Origin: Planctomycetota bacterium
GTDB taxonomy: Bacteria > Planctomycetota > B15-G4 > SIAN01
Length of the DNA stretch: 64,000 nt
Reading direction: 5' to 3'
Assembly (NCBI GenBank): GCA_028289345.1
Contig: JANQQL010000042.1
Coordinates: 310,001 to 374,000, forward strand
In this document: positions 54,099 to 62,476 of the stretch, piece after piece
Layout of the letters: every line of letters begins with the position of its first letter
Position numbering within the stretch: position 1 is the first letter of the stretch
The notes under the pieces: generated by a model
The model's input: only the letters and a program-made list of their open reading frames with translations
Told to the model about the DNA's origin: nothing
Databases searched by the model: none
Position numbers and translations under genes: made by a program

Positions 54099-55159
54099 AG
54101 CAGGCGAGTGAGGATCTTGCGCGTCGCGGTGGTGACGGCTCGTTGTTCCACTTGTGACGGAAACCACCAGCGAACTCCCTGACTGCGACCGGTGACTTCT
54201 GCCGAGAGCACATGCAAGAACACCCGGCGCCCCGAGATGTCCTGGCGATGGACGAATCGCTCTTCGCCGACACGACACCCCAGCTTCCACTGGTCTCGAA
54301 ACATCTGAACCAAAGACTGCTTCTGTTGGCTGGGTTCCTTGGATGCCTCGGCCGAAGGGAACTCGAACAACCCGTTCAACAGAGTTTCCCCGTGTCGTTG
54401 GCGGAGAAGGTAGCGGCCGCGTCGCGTGGCCACTGCCACCGCCCAATGCTCGACTTTGGGAGCCCGGCGAGCTGGCAATTCAGGAAGGCGATGGATCTTC
54501 CCTTCGGCGCGAGCTCGGCAGTCGGCTTGGAGAGGACAAAACAAGCAGCGTGGTTCGGTGTTGGGCAAACACACCGTGGCCCCGAGCTCCATCAACGCTT
54601 GATTCAAGTCTCCGGGAGCTTTGCCCTCTGCCAGGCTGCGTGCTCGGTCCCAGAGGTCGTTCGAAAGGGGAGCTTTGGTCGGATCGCCTTCCAGGGCAAA
54701 CAATCTCGTCAACACCCGAATGACGTTTCCGTCCAGCACCGGTTCCGGGAGGTCGAAGCAGATCGAACTGATGGCGCCTGCGGTGTAGCGGCCGATGCCG
54801 GGGAGGCCCAAGATCTCCTCCGGGTCCGAAGGAAACTGTCCGGCGTGTTCCGCCACCACCTCTTGGGCGGCGCGGTGCAGCATTCGGGCGCGCCGGTAGT
54901 AGCCGAGGCCCGTCCAGGCTGTCAACACCTGCTGTTCCTGGGCTTGAGCGAGCGCTTGCAGCGAAGGAAAGCGACGCAAAAATCGCTCGTAGTACGGGAT
55001 GACCGCTTCCACGCGAGTCTGTTGCAGCATGATCTCCGAGACCCAAACTCGGTACGGGTCCTTGCTGCGTCTCCACGGTAACTCCCGCTTTTCCGTGGAG
55101 TACCAAGCCAACAGCTTGCGTCGCAGATTTCGATAGGTTTCGCGTTCGGTGCGCGCCAT
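54023..55159 (-). CDS. mutY: A/G-specific adenine glycosylase
   Basis: 378 residues. The helix-hairpin-helix glycosylase domain has catalytic Glu42 in SEIMLQQTRV and LPGIGRYTAGAIS with the catalytic Asp at VLDGNVIRVL. The [4Fe-4S] cluster Cys are CLPNTEPRCLFCPLQADC (C-x7-C-x2-C-x5-C; one residue longer in the first loop than in E. coli). A NUDIX-like C-terminal domain (about 235-360) recognises 8-oxoguanine. It removes adenine mispaired with 8-oxoG. A convergent overlap of 76 nt with the hydrolase gene is unusually long. Confidence 0.95.
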   Translation of the reverse strand: MARTERETYRNLRRKLLAWYSTEKRELPWRRSKDPYRVWVSEIMLQQTRVEAVIPYYERFLRRFPSLQALAQAQEQQVLTAWTGLGYYRRARMLHRAAQEVVAEHAGQFPSDPEEILGLPGIGRYTAGAISSICFDLPEPVLDGNVIRVLTRLFALEGDPTKAPLSNDLWDRARSLAEGKAPGDLNQALMELGATVCLPNTEPRCLFCPLQADCRARAEGKIHRLPELPARRAPKVEHWAVAVATRRGRYLLRQRHGETLLNGLFEFPSAEASKEPSQQKQSLVQMFRDQWKLGCRVGEERFVHRQDISGRRVFLHVLSAEVTGRSQGVRWWFPSQVEQRAVTTATRKILTRLLQESSSTSKQASTAATKSSNRPVKR

Positions 55160-55224
55160 TCTTCCTTCCTTGAACTCGAGCCGAGCCTGCCGGGGCCGCC
55201 TCCCGGCAGCAAGCTCTTTCCGAA

Positions 55225-56445
55225 ATGCGCCGACTGACGATGACTTCTTCTCCGCGACTCACTTACTGCACCAACGTCCACCCAAGCGAAGATCTAGCAA
55301 CTCTGAAGGAATCCTTGGTGCGCTGGACGATCCCCTTGCAACAGCGCTTGGCTGCCACGAACCGAGTTCCGCAGCCCATGCCCCTCGGACTGTACCTGAG
55401 TGCGCGTACCGTCTCGGAACTGGCCCGACCGAAGGCCTGCCAAGAATTCCGCGATTGGCTGGCGGAACGTGGCTTCGAAGTGGCGACGCTGAACTGCTTT
55501 CCCTACGGAGACTTTCACGGAGATCGCGTCAAGCACGAGGTCTTTCGTCCCGGCTGGGAGGATCCGCGCCGGAAGAGCTACACCCTGGAGGCGGCGCGGG
55601 TGTTGACGCGCCTCATGCCGGAGGGAAGAGCCAGCTCCATTTCGACGGTGGCAGGCACCTTTGGCGCGTGGAGTTCCGGCGATGACTATCGCAAGACCAT
55701 GGCACGTCACCTGGGGGAGGTGGCTGCGGGCTGCGCTCGTCTCGAAGAAGAGTCCGGGCGGCGTTTGGTGATCAGTTTGGAGCCAGAGCCCCTCTCCACA
55801 CTAGAAACGACGCCGGAGACGGTGCTGTTCTTTCAAGAGTTCCTTTGGGGGAAACCGGGGCGTGAGGGGGCTCGGGAAGCCGGTTGTCCCGAAGACCAGT
55901 TGGACCAAGCGCTGCGCCGCCATGTCGGGGTGTGTTACGACACCTGCCATCAAGCAGTGGAATTCGAGTCAGCGACCCAAAGCTTGGCCGCGTTGCAAGA
56001 GGCGCAGGTTCCGGTTGGCAAGATTCAGTTGTCGAGTGCCTTGCGCCTGGAGGACGTAGACCAGAACGAGGAAGGCTGGAACGCCCTGCGGCGTTTCGAG
56101 GAACCACGCTACCTGCACCAGACGTTCGTGCGAGACCGGGAAGGAGTGATCCATCGGTTCGAAGACCTCTCCCTGGTGCCTGCGGACCCACGGCACCGCC
56201 GCCACTGGAGGGAGGCGCGAGTCCACTTTCACGTGCCGGTGGATGCGGAGCGAATTCCTCCTTTGGCAACCACGCGGTCGGCCATGAGGGAGGCGTTGCA
56301 CTACGCCATGGATCAGCGGATCACCGATCTGTTCGAAATCGAAACCTATACGTTCGAGGTGTTTCCGGATTTCGAACCAGAGCGTCTGGTGGAGTGTCTG
56401 GCTCGAGAATGGGAGTCGGTGGCCGCCGAGATGTCGCCCGTTTGA
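55225..56445 (+). CDS. EboE-like TIM-barrel protein
   Basis: 406 residues. It begins with LTYCTNVHPSEDLATLKESL, the signature of EboE 'metabolite traffic' proteins, then LGLYLSARTVSEL, NCFPYGDFHGDRVKHEVFRPGW and VCYDTCHQAVEFE, the metal-site strands of a xylose-isomerase-like barrel. In other bacteria EboE sits in an eboABCDEF cluster linked to moving a precursor to the periplasm; no other ebo gene is in the window. The start is ATG 55225 or ATG 55240. It is followed by a convergent cupin gene. Confidence 0.8.
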   Translation: MRRLTMTSSPRLTYCTNVHPSEDLATLKESLVRWTIPLQQRLAATNRVPQPMPLGLYLSARTVSELARPKACQEFRDWLAERGFEVATLNCFPYGDFHGDRVKHEVFRPGWEDPRRKSYTLEAARVLTRLMPEGRASSISTVAGTFGAWSSGDDYRKTMARHLGEVAAGCARLEEESGRRLVISLEPEPLSTLETTPETVLFFQEFLWGKPGREGAREAGCPEDQLDQALRRHVGVCYDTCHQAVEFESATQSLAALQEAQVPVGKIQLSSALRLEDVDQNEEGWNALRRFEEPRYLHQTFVRDREGVIHRFEDLSLVPADPRHRRHWREARVHFHVPVDAERIPPLATTRSAMREALHYAMDQRITDLFEIETYTFEVFPDFEPERLVECLAREWESVAAEMSPV

Positions 56446-56469
56446 TTCCTGCGGGCTGGTGGACACCGC

Positions 56470-56799
56470 TCATGGATCGAGGAGTTCAATGCCTTGCTCG
56501 GCTGCGGCCAACAGAATGCAGGGGAGATCTCCCTCGGCGGCGACCGGGTGATGTTCGCTGCCCGCGGGATTGAGAAGGTCCTGCCCCGTTCGGTATTCCC
56601 CAAACTCGTCGTGGTAGCCCCCTTGGAGAACCAGGACCCGTTCGTCTCCGACATGGCGGTGCCGTGGGTAGCCGCAGCCCGGCTCCATGCGGATCAGTAC
56701 CGCGCCTCCGTCGGTTTGTGAGTCATTGTAGAGAAACACCAAGGCGATGCCCGGGTAGCGAGTTTGCTTCCAAGAAAGGGTTTCATAGTCAAAAGCCAT
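56470..56799 (-). CDS. Cupin-domain protein, ChrR-like
   Basis: 109 residues forming one cupin barrel. The metal ligands lie in GCGYPRHRHVGDERVLVLQG and AGSEHHPVAAEGD. The pattern resembles the C-terminal cupin of ChrR anti-sigma factors, without their zinc-finger domain. It may bind a metal and small ligand. I chose ATG 56799 with GGTGG upstream; a longer in-frame extension would read back through the mazG gene. Divergent from mazG. Confidence 0.78.
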   Translation of the reverse strand: MAFDYETLSWKQTRYPGIALVFLYNDSQTDGGAVLIRMEPGCGYPRHRHVGDERVLVLQGGYHDEFGEYRTGQDLLNPAGSEHHPVAAEGDLPCILLAAAEQGIELLDP

Positions 56800-56911
56800 C
56801 GAACATCCACCAGTTGCTCGCCGCCGGGTCTGGTCTGCCGCGGGAAGGGGCGCGGACGAAGAGCGGCTCACGGTATCCTCGTTGGCTCCCGAACCTGACG
56901 GAGAAAACCTG

Positions 56912-57697
56912 GTGGATGCTCGACTGCAAGAACTCGAACGGTTGGTGAAGATCGTCGACCGGTTGCGCGCCGAGGACGGCTGTCCTTGGGATCGAGAGCA
57001 AACGGTGGAAACCATGGTGCCCTGCCTGCAAGAGGAAACGGCGGAAGTGGCCGATGCCGTGGCGGGAGGACAACCCGACTTGATCGCCGAAGAGCTGGGC
57101 GACGTCCTGATGAACGTCCTCTTGATGAGCCGCATCTCCGAACAGGACGGCCACTCGTCGCTGGCCGAGGTCGCGCAGGGCATCAGCGACAAGTTGATTC
57201 GTCGTCATCCCCACGTCTTTGGGGAAGAGGATGCGCAGACCACGGGGCAAGTGCTTGCCAACTGGGAGCGGATCAAGAAAGAAGAGAAGTCAGAGCGCGG
57301 GAGTTCGACCGAGAGTTCGTTGCTGCAAGGCGTGCCGGCACAGATGTCTTCGTTGGCCACCGCGCGCAAGTTCGCCAACCGCGTGGCGAAAGTTGGATTC
57401 GACTGGCCGAGTGCTGCGGAGGCTCTGGAGAAAGTCCAAGAGGAGGTGGAAGAAGTCCGCGCCGCTCAACAGGAATCTCAACAACGGCAAGAGGAGGAGA
57501 TCGGAGACTTGTTGTTCGCTGTGGCGTGCTTCGCGCGCAAACAAGACGTCGACGCGGACCTCGCCCTGCGACGCGCGTGCGATCGCTTCCGCCGGCGATT
57601 CCAGGCGGTCGAAAGAGCGCTCGGGGATCGATTGGAATCAGCCACGCTCGAAGAGATGGAGAAACACTGGCAAGAGGCGAAGTCGCGAGAGGCCTGA
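56912..57697 (+). CDS. mazG: Nucleoside triphosphate pyrophosphohydrolase
   Basis: 261 residues with the two-domain layout of full-length MazG. The first domain has CPWDREQT, EETAEVADAV and EELGDVLMNVLL. The second has EEVEEVRAA and EEEIGDLLFAVACFAR, the E-x-x-E-12-28-E-x-x-D metal site. RRHPHVFGEEDAQTTGQVLANWERIK joins them. It hydrolyses NTPs to NMP and pyrophosphate, cleaning the nucleotide pool. GTG 56912 follows ACGGAG at 7-nt spacing; TTG 56882 is the other option. Confidence 0.92.
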   Translation: MDARLQELERLVKIVDRLRAEDGCPWDREQTVETMVPCLQEETAEVADAVAGGQPDLIAEELGDVLMNVLLMSRISEQDGHSSLAEVAQGISDKLIRRHPHVFGEEDAQTTGQVLANWERIKKEEKSERGSSTESSLLQGVPAQMSSLATARKFANRVAKVGFDWPSAAEALEKVQEEVEEVRAAQQESQQRQEEEIGDLLFAVACFARKQDVDADLALRRACDRFRRRFQAVERALGDRLESATLEEMEKHWQEAKSREA

Positions 57698-57841
57698 GTC
57701 CTCACTTTTCGGTTGTCAAGAGGCCTTCTGTCGAAATCCTCATCGACTTTCTTCACGCCCTCCACGGAGTCGATCCCCGTCATCTCGCGCTGAACCAGAG
57801 CGCGAGCGGGTTTTGGATGCAAACTCATTGCTGACGTCCAG

Positions 57842-58795
57842 ATGCCAGAGTTACGATACGTACGCCTGGTCCGTGTTGCAGGAACCGGGGACACGATCCC
57901 CGGGGGAGTCTCTCCGGTGGAACGCATCCAAGAGTCCAAACTCCGCGCGCTTGTTTCGCTGCTTACGGACGGGAATCCGCGAGTGGTCGCGGAGTCGCGT
58001 CGAGCCATCACCACGTATGGCAGCTCCGTGCTTCCCTTTCTGGACGAAGCCATGGGGTCCGTCGATGCCCGACTGAGAGTTCGCGCACGTCTTGCTCGAG
58101 AAGACATCCGCATCGATCGGCTGGCGCGGGAGATGCTCGCGCTGCGACCAGAGCTGGACCACGATCCCGAAAAGTTCGAACTCGCCTGCATTCTGCTGGC
58201 CCAGAGTCGTGACCCCGAAGTGGACGCGTCGGGCGTTCGGGCGGCACTCGACGCCATGGGGGACGACTTGGCGACCCGCATCGAGGATTTCAAGAGCCCG
58301 GTGGCCGTGGCGCGAACGATGAGCCAGTTCCTCGGTCGCGAACTCGGGTTCCGCGGCAATCAGCGCAACTACTACGACCCGCGCAACTCCTACTTGACCG
58401 ACGTGCTGGAGCGCCGCGTTGGAATTCCGATTTCCTTGTCCGCGGTCTACCTGTTCGTGGCAGCCCGTTTGGGAGTGCATTTGCAGGGCATCGGCATGCC
58501 AGGACACTTCATTTTGCGTTTTGCCGGTTTGAACCCACCGCTGTTCGTGGATCCGTTCCACGGCGGGCGACTGTTGAACGAAGTCGATTGCCGGCGATTC
58601 TTGGATGAGAAGAACTTCGCTTACCAGTCCCAAGACTTCGAGCCCATGACTCACACGGACATCTTGTTGCGCATGATCGGAAACTTGCAGCTGATCTACC
58701 GCAACGGGTCCGAGGGGCATCGGCTGCGGGTGTTGGCGTCGCTCAAGAACGTTCTCCAAGTGGACGTGGCCCCGACCGAATCCCCGAACAGCTGA
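57842..58795 (+). CDS. SirB1/transglutaminase-like family protein
   Basis: 317 residues. A HEAT-like helical N-terminus (about 30-140) precedes the SirB1 domain: NYYDPRNSYLTDVLERRVGIPISLS, GVHLQGIGMPGHFILRF and FVDPFHGGRLLNEVDCRRFL. The GIPISLS segment stands where transglutaminase-like enzymes carry a Cys, so catalysis is doubtful. Proteins of this family are common and poorly characterised; functions in translation or metabolism have been suggested but are not settled. Stops 15 nt before the convergent ABC gene end. Confidence 0.85.
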   Translation: MPELRYVRLVRVAGTGDTIPGGVSPVERIQESKLRALVSLLTDGNPRVVAESRRAITTYGSSVLPFLDEAMGSVDARLRVRARLAREDIRIDRLAREMLALRPELDHDPEKFELACILLAQSRDPEVDASGVRAALDAMGDDLATRIEDFKSPVAVARTMSQFLGRELGFRGNQRNYYDPRNSYLTDVLERRVGIPISLSAVYLFVAARLGVHLQGIGMPGHFILRFAGLNPPLFVDPFHGGRLLNEVDCRRFLDEKNFAYQSQDFEPMTHTDILLRMIGNLQLIYRNGSEGHRLRVLASLKNVLQVDVAPTESPNS

Positions 58796-58810
58796 GCGAT
58801 CTTGCGGCGC

Positions 58811-59404
58811 TCAGCCAGGGCGTCTTTCCGACACCGGCCGAATCGACACTGAGTTTCCCTGACTGGCCGTGCGCGCCGTTTCGAACAGGGTGCATCGGTG
58901 CTGCCGTTGCAAGACGTCGATCGCGTTGCCAAGTTCGTTCTGGTCGGACGGATCGAGATCGCGGCCTGGCTCGTCGAGGAGGACCAGGGAGGGAGATTTC
59001 CGAAACGCTCGTCGTACTCGTGCGTGGGCCAATTCCACGGCCGACAGGTCGTCGCGGGCCCAAGGCTCGTCTAGCGCCAAGCCCACCCGAGTCTTCCTCC
59101 ATTGCTGCAGCGTTCGCCGGTCGAGGTCTTCCAGGTCGACGCCATCGACCACCACGCTCCCCGAGGTGGGTCGGGTGAGTCCGCACAGCAAGCGCAGCAG
59201 TGTGGTCTTTCCCGCACCGGGCGCTCCGGCGATCCGATAACGACGTCCGGGAGAGGCGCGGAACGACAATTGGTGAAACACCGCTCGTTCGCCGGTGGTC
59301 GTGAACCACAGATGGGTGATGTGGCGCAGGACGACTCCAGGGCGAGAGAGCGAAGGGCCGGGCAAGGAAAACTCCTTCACGACGACGGCGCGGTCGTCAC
59401 CCAA
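58811..59404 (-). CDS. Degenerate ABC-type ATPase
   Basis: 197 residues from TTG 59404. The Walker A GAPGAGKTTLLRLLCGL and Walker B SLVLLDEPGRDLD are sound. The Q-loop Gln is not visible (VGLALDEPWA), the signature reads LSAVE in place of LSGGQ, and the switch His is missing (CTLFETAR). It may hydrolyse ATP poorly or act as a partner to the normal ATPase at 61769. It lies 28 nt after the permease at 59433 and is the last gene of the export operon. The start is uncertain; the frame is open further into the permease gene. Confidence 0.72.
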   Translation of the reverse strand: MGDDRAVVVKEFSLPGPSLSRPGVVLRHITHLWFTTTGERAVFHQLSFRASPGRRYRIAGAPGAGKTTLLRLLCGLTRPTSGSVVVDGVDLEDLDRRTLQQWRKTRVGLALDEPWARDDLSAVELAHARVRRAFRKSPSLVLLDEPGRDLDPSDQNELGNAIDVLQRQHRCTLFETARTASQGNSVSIRPVSERRPG

Positions 59405-59432
59405 GACGATCGCCGAACCCTCTGGTGACAGG

Positions 59433-60602
59433 TCAGCCGCGCCGCAGCGCCTCGGTGGGGCGCAGCGACGCCGCACGAAACGCAGGCCACGCGCCGGCAA
59501 ACATCCCGAGGGCCAGGGCGGTGAGAAAGGAGCGAAGGAGAACATAGGGAGTGACGCGGAACGCAAAGGCGACTTCGGTGAAGGTGGCGAAGTTGGTGGT
59601 CCCGGTCTCCACTCCGTGCAAGGGGAGCACGGCCAGGCAGCCGACGACTCCGCCCAACAGACCCAGGAAACTGGCCTCGAGGAGGAACGAGAAGAAGATC
59701 GCCACCGGACGAAAGCCGACGGAGAGGAGAATGCCGATCTCATGAGTGCGTGCCGCCAGCGCGGCGAGCATGGTGTTCACTCCGGTGAAGATGGCTGCGA
59801 TTCCCATGATCGCTCCCAAGATCACCCCCAATGCTTCCAGAGTTCCGCGAAGAATGCTGGTTTGGTTGCGGAAGTACTCCTCTTCTGTGAGGACCTTGGC
59901 GGGAACTTCTTGGTGATCCTCCAGCCGCTTGGCGAACTCCTCCATGTCCACCCCCTGTTTCAAGCGGGCGATGATGCGTTGAAAGCCCGATCGGTCGAGG
60001 GCTTCGGAGAGACGATCGGCGTCGCCCCAAATCTCTGAAGCGAACGGTCCTACGGACTCGAAGATTCCCACCACTCGGCAGGGAGTGGTGTTGATCAGGA
60101 TGACTTGGTCGGGGCCGCAATCCTGAATGCGCCCGACCAGGGAGCTGCCGACCATGACCTCGTCGGTGCCGGGCTGGAAGCGACGCCCCCAGTTCATCTG
60201 AAGCCGATCTCCCAGAATGTCGAAGGTCGGCGGCTGCACGCCGCGGATCGCCACATTGGTCTTGCCACCATCGACCTTTTCACGGAGCACGGCCAGGTAC
60301 ATCTCTCCCGACGCCAGGGGGCGACCGTCAGGACCCTCGGCGATCTCGGGCAAGGTTTTCATCAAGACGTCAGCCCGCTGACGAGGGAAGCTGCTCTCTC
60401 CTTCGGAATTGGCGCCGGGGCGAAGGAACACCGCGACATCCGACTCGGACACGTCGGTGTAGAGCGAAGTGAACCCTTGCTGGAGGCACAGGATCCCCGC
60501 GACCACGGCCACCGTTGCGCCGATGCCGCAGACGGTGAACAAGGTGGCGGAACGACGCCAGAACAGACTGCGCGCGTTGTAGCGGAGTGGAAGGAATGCC
60601 AT
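59433..60602 (-). CDS. FtsX-family permease
   Basis: 389 residues. The N-terminal membrane segment is at about 19-42 (ATLFTVCGIGATVAVVAGIL), followed by a large extracytoplasmic domain (about 45-260) and three C-terminal segments from about 268, with ARTHEIGILLSVGFRP between the first two, a MacB/LolC/E-type hallmark. It is the membrane subunit of an ABC exporter for lipoproteins, antibiotics or peptides. It starts 3 nt after the preceding permease stop, so it is part of a tight operon. Confidence 0.9.
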   Translation of the reverse strand: MAFLPLRYNARSLFWRRSATLFTVCGIGATVAVVAGILCLQQGFTSLYTDVSESDVAVFLRPGANSEGESSFPRQRADVLMKTLPEIAEGPDGRPLASGEMYLAVLREKVDGGKTNVAIRGVQPPTFDILGDRLQMNWGRRFQPGTDEVMVGSSLVGRIQDCGPDQVILINTTPCRVVGIFESVGPFASEIWGDADRLSEALDRSGFQRIIARLKQGVDMEEFAKRLEDHQEVPAKVLTEEEYFRNQTSILRGTLEALGVILGAIMGIAAIFTGVNTMLAALAARTHEIGILLSVGFRPVAIFFSFLLEASFLGLLGGVVGCLAVLPLHGVETGTTNFATFTEVAFAFRVTPYVLLRSFLTALALGMFAGAWPAFRAASLRPTEALRRG

Positions 60603-60605
60603 AGG

Positions 60606-61769
60606 TCACGCGTCCGATTGAAAAGCGTCGACAGGCTTCAGGCGCGCGGCGCGCCAGGCCGGCAGAGCCGAGGCCGTGAAACCCAGAATCAAGCAGCCGA
60701 TCAGACCAACCCCGGCGATCTCCAGAGACACGGAGTAGCCGGTGATGTTCTGCATCTCCATGGCGCCACGCAATCCCGGAGCGGACGCCATGGCCAGCAA
60801 CACGCCGACCAGTCCGCCGATCACGCACAGCAGCAGGGACTCCGCGGCCAAGAGCCCGAAGCAGGTTCGATCCGTGAAGCCGAGAGCCTTCAGAACCCCG
60901 AAGTCGCGGGTCCGTTCGCGGCCAGCCAAGAACATCGTGTTCAACACGCCGAGGAAGATGGCGAACAACACTCCTCCGCCGATCGAGTTGATCAGGGTCG
61001 GAACGTTGCCCATCATCGAAACGAACTGGCGTTGGAACTCGGCTTCGGTGGTGGAGCGCACCCGTTGCGGCCCATTTTCGAACATCAGATCAATGGCCCC
61101 GCCCACTTGAGCCGGATCGGTGCCGGGCTCCATGCGTACGGCGAACACCCCAGCGCCTTGACTCCCCGCGCACTCCCCGGCTTCCAGGGTTTTGTCCAAG
61201 TAGTCGAAGTGGAAGAACATCGTGGCTTCGCCGACGTTGGCCGAGCTGGACTCATAGATGCCTTGCAGGACGAAGTCCCAGGCCTCCCCGGTGTGTTTGG
61301 CGAAGATGGTGCCTTCGATTGGCACGGACTGGCCGACATCCAGCCCGAGTTTGGTCGCCAGGGATCGGCCGAGAATGCAGCCGCGCCGATCCGCGAGGAA
61401 GTCGTCGACGCTGCCGTCCACGATTTGAATCTCTGGATACGTCTGCAGCAGCGTGTCCTGATCGACCGCGAACTGAGCGAAGAACTCGTCCTGATAGGTG
61501 CCGCCGAACCACTGCCACTTGCACACGGAATCCACCCCGTCCACTGCTTCGATCTTGGCTTGATAGGAGAGCGGGAGGTCGACGAACAAGCTGACCGCGG
61601 ACTGCACCATGATGCGATTGGCCGCGGAGTCCTGCACACTTGCATCCAGGGAGACGGAGACAGCCCGCAAGGTGCACAACAGGAACAGCGCCACGGTCAG
61701 GGACAAGACCGTGAGGATCGAGCGGACCGGATGATGCAGGGAGTTTCGAAGAACCAGCTTCCACGGCAT
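60606..61769 (-). CDS. FtsX-family permease (MacB/LolC-like)
   Basis: 387 residues. The first membrane segment is at about 18-38, followed by an extracytoplasmic domain (about 45-260) and three C-terminal segments with RERTRDFGVLKALGFTDRT, the permease hallmark. ATG 61769 overlaps the stop of the ATPase gene (TGATG). It and the permease at 59433 probably form a heterodimer, like LolC/LolE, driven by the ATPase at 61769. Confidence 0.9.
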   Translation of the reverse strand: MPWKLVLRNSLHHPVRSILTVLSLTVALFLLCTLRAVSVSLDASVQDSAANRIMVQSAVSLFVDLPLSYQAKIEAVDGVDSVCKWQWFGGTYQDEFFAQFAVDQDTLLQTYPEIQIVDGSVDDFLADRRGCILGRSLATKLGLDVGQSVPIEGTIFAKHTGEAWDFVLQGIYESSSANVGEATMFFHFDYLDKTLEAGECAGSQGAGVFAVRMEPGTDPAQVGGAIDLMFENGPQRVRSTTEAEFQRQFVSMMGNVPTLINSIGGGVLFAIFLGVLNTMFLAGRERTRDFGVLKALGFTDRTCFGLLAAESLLLCVIGGLVGVLLAMASAPGLRGAMEMQNITGYSVSLEIAGVGLIGCLILGFTASALPAWRAARLKPVDAFQSDA

Positions 61770-62476
61770 CAGGAGGCCTCCTGCGCCACGGTGTTGTCCT
61801 GCAGCCGTCCCAGCTTGCCCTTGTCCAGATGGGCGACCTGTCGCGCCCGCTCGGCGGCCGCTGGGTCATGGGTGACCATCAGGATGGTCTTGTCGAATTC
61901 GGCGTTGAGCCGTTGTAAGAGCTCCAACACTTGATCCGCGGAGTTGCGGTCCAGGTCGCCGGTGGGCTCGTCCGCGAGAATGACTTGAGGGTCCACCGCC
62001 AATGCTCGAGCAATCGCCACGCGCTGTTGTTGACCGCCGGAGAGCTGCTTCGGCCGATGACTCACCCGATCTTTCAATCCGACCAACTCGAGGGCGTACT
62101 CGGCTTGCTCGCGGCGCCGCTTGCGAGAAAGCGGGGTCAGTTGGAGGGGTAGCTCGACGTTCTCTCGCGCGTTCAACACGGGAAGTAGGTTGAAGCCTTG
62201 AAACACGAACCCCACATGGTCGGCGCGCCAGCGGGACAGCTCTGCACCGCTGAGTTGGGTGAGGTCCGCGTCGGCGACCCGAATCTCTCCGCGGTCCGCG
62301 ACGTCCAGGCCGCCGACCAGGTTCAAGAGGGTCGTCTTCCCCGAGCCAGAAGGCCCCATCAGCGCGACGAAGCCGCCTTTCTCGATCTCCAAACTGAAGT
62401 CATCGAGGACCTTCAACGTTTCGCCGCCCCGGCGATAGATTTTGTCGACCTGGGCGACTCGAATCATGCTGTTCAT
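61769..62476 (-). CDS. ABC transporter ATP-binding protein (LolD/MacB type)
   Basis: 235 residues with all motifs intact: Walker A MGPSGSGKTTLL, Q-loop FVFQGFNLLP, signature QLSGGQQQRVAIARAL, Walker B VILADEPTGDLD and switch His in MVTHD. It powers the two FtsX permeases. Start and stop overlap both neighbours (ATGA with the adaptor gene upstream, TGATG with the permease), with AGGAG 6 nt before ATG 62476. Confidence 0.95.
   Translation of the reverse strand: MNSMIRVAQVDKIYRRGGETLKVLDDFSLEIEKGGFVALMGPSGSGKTTLLNLVGGLDVADRGEIRVADADLTQLSGAELSRWRADHVGFVFQGFNLLPVLNARENVELPLQLTPLSRKRRREQAEYALELVGLKDRVSHRPKQLSGGQQQRVAIARALAVDPQVILADEPTGDLDRNSADQVLELLQRLNAEFDKTILMVTHDPAAAERARQVAHLDKGKLGRLQDNTVAQEAS

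Noticed and set aside
60105..61934. 609-codon plus-strand frame
   Set aside because: Antisense to the two FtsX permeases; no recognisable domain.
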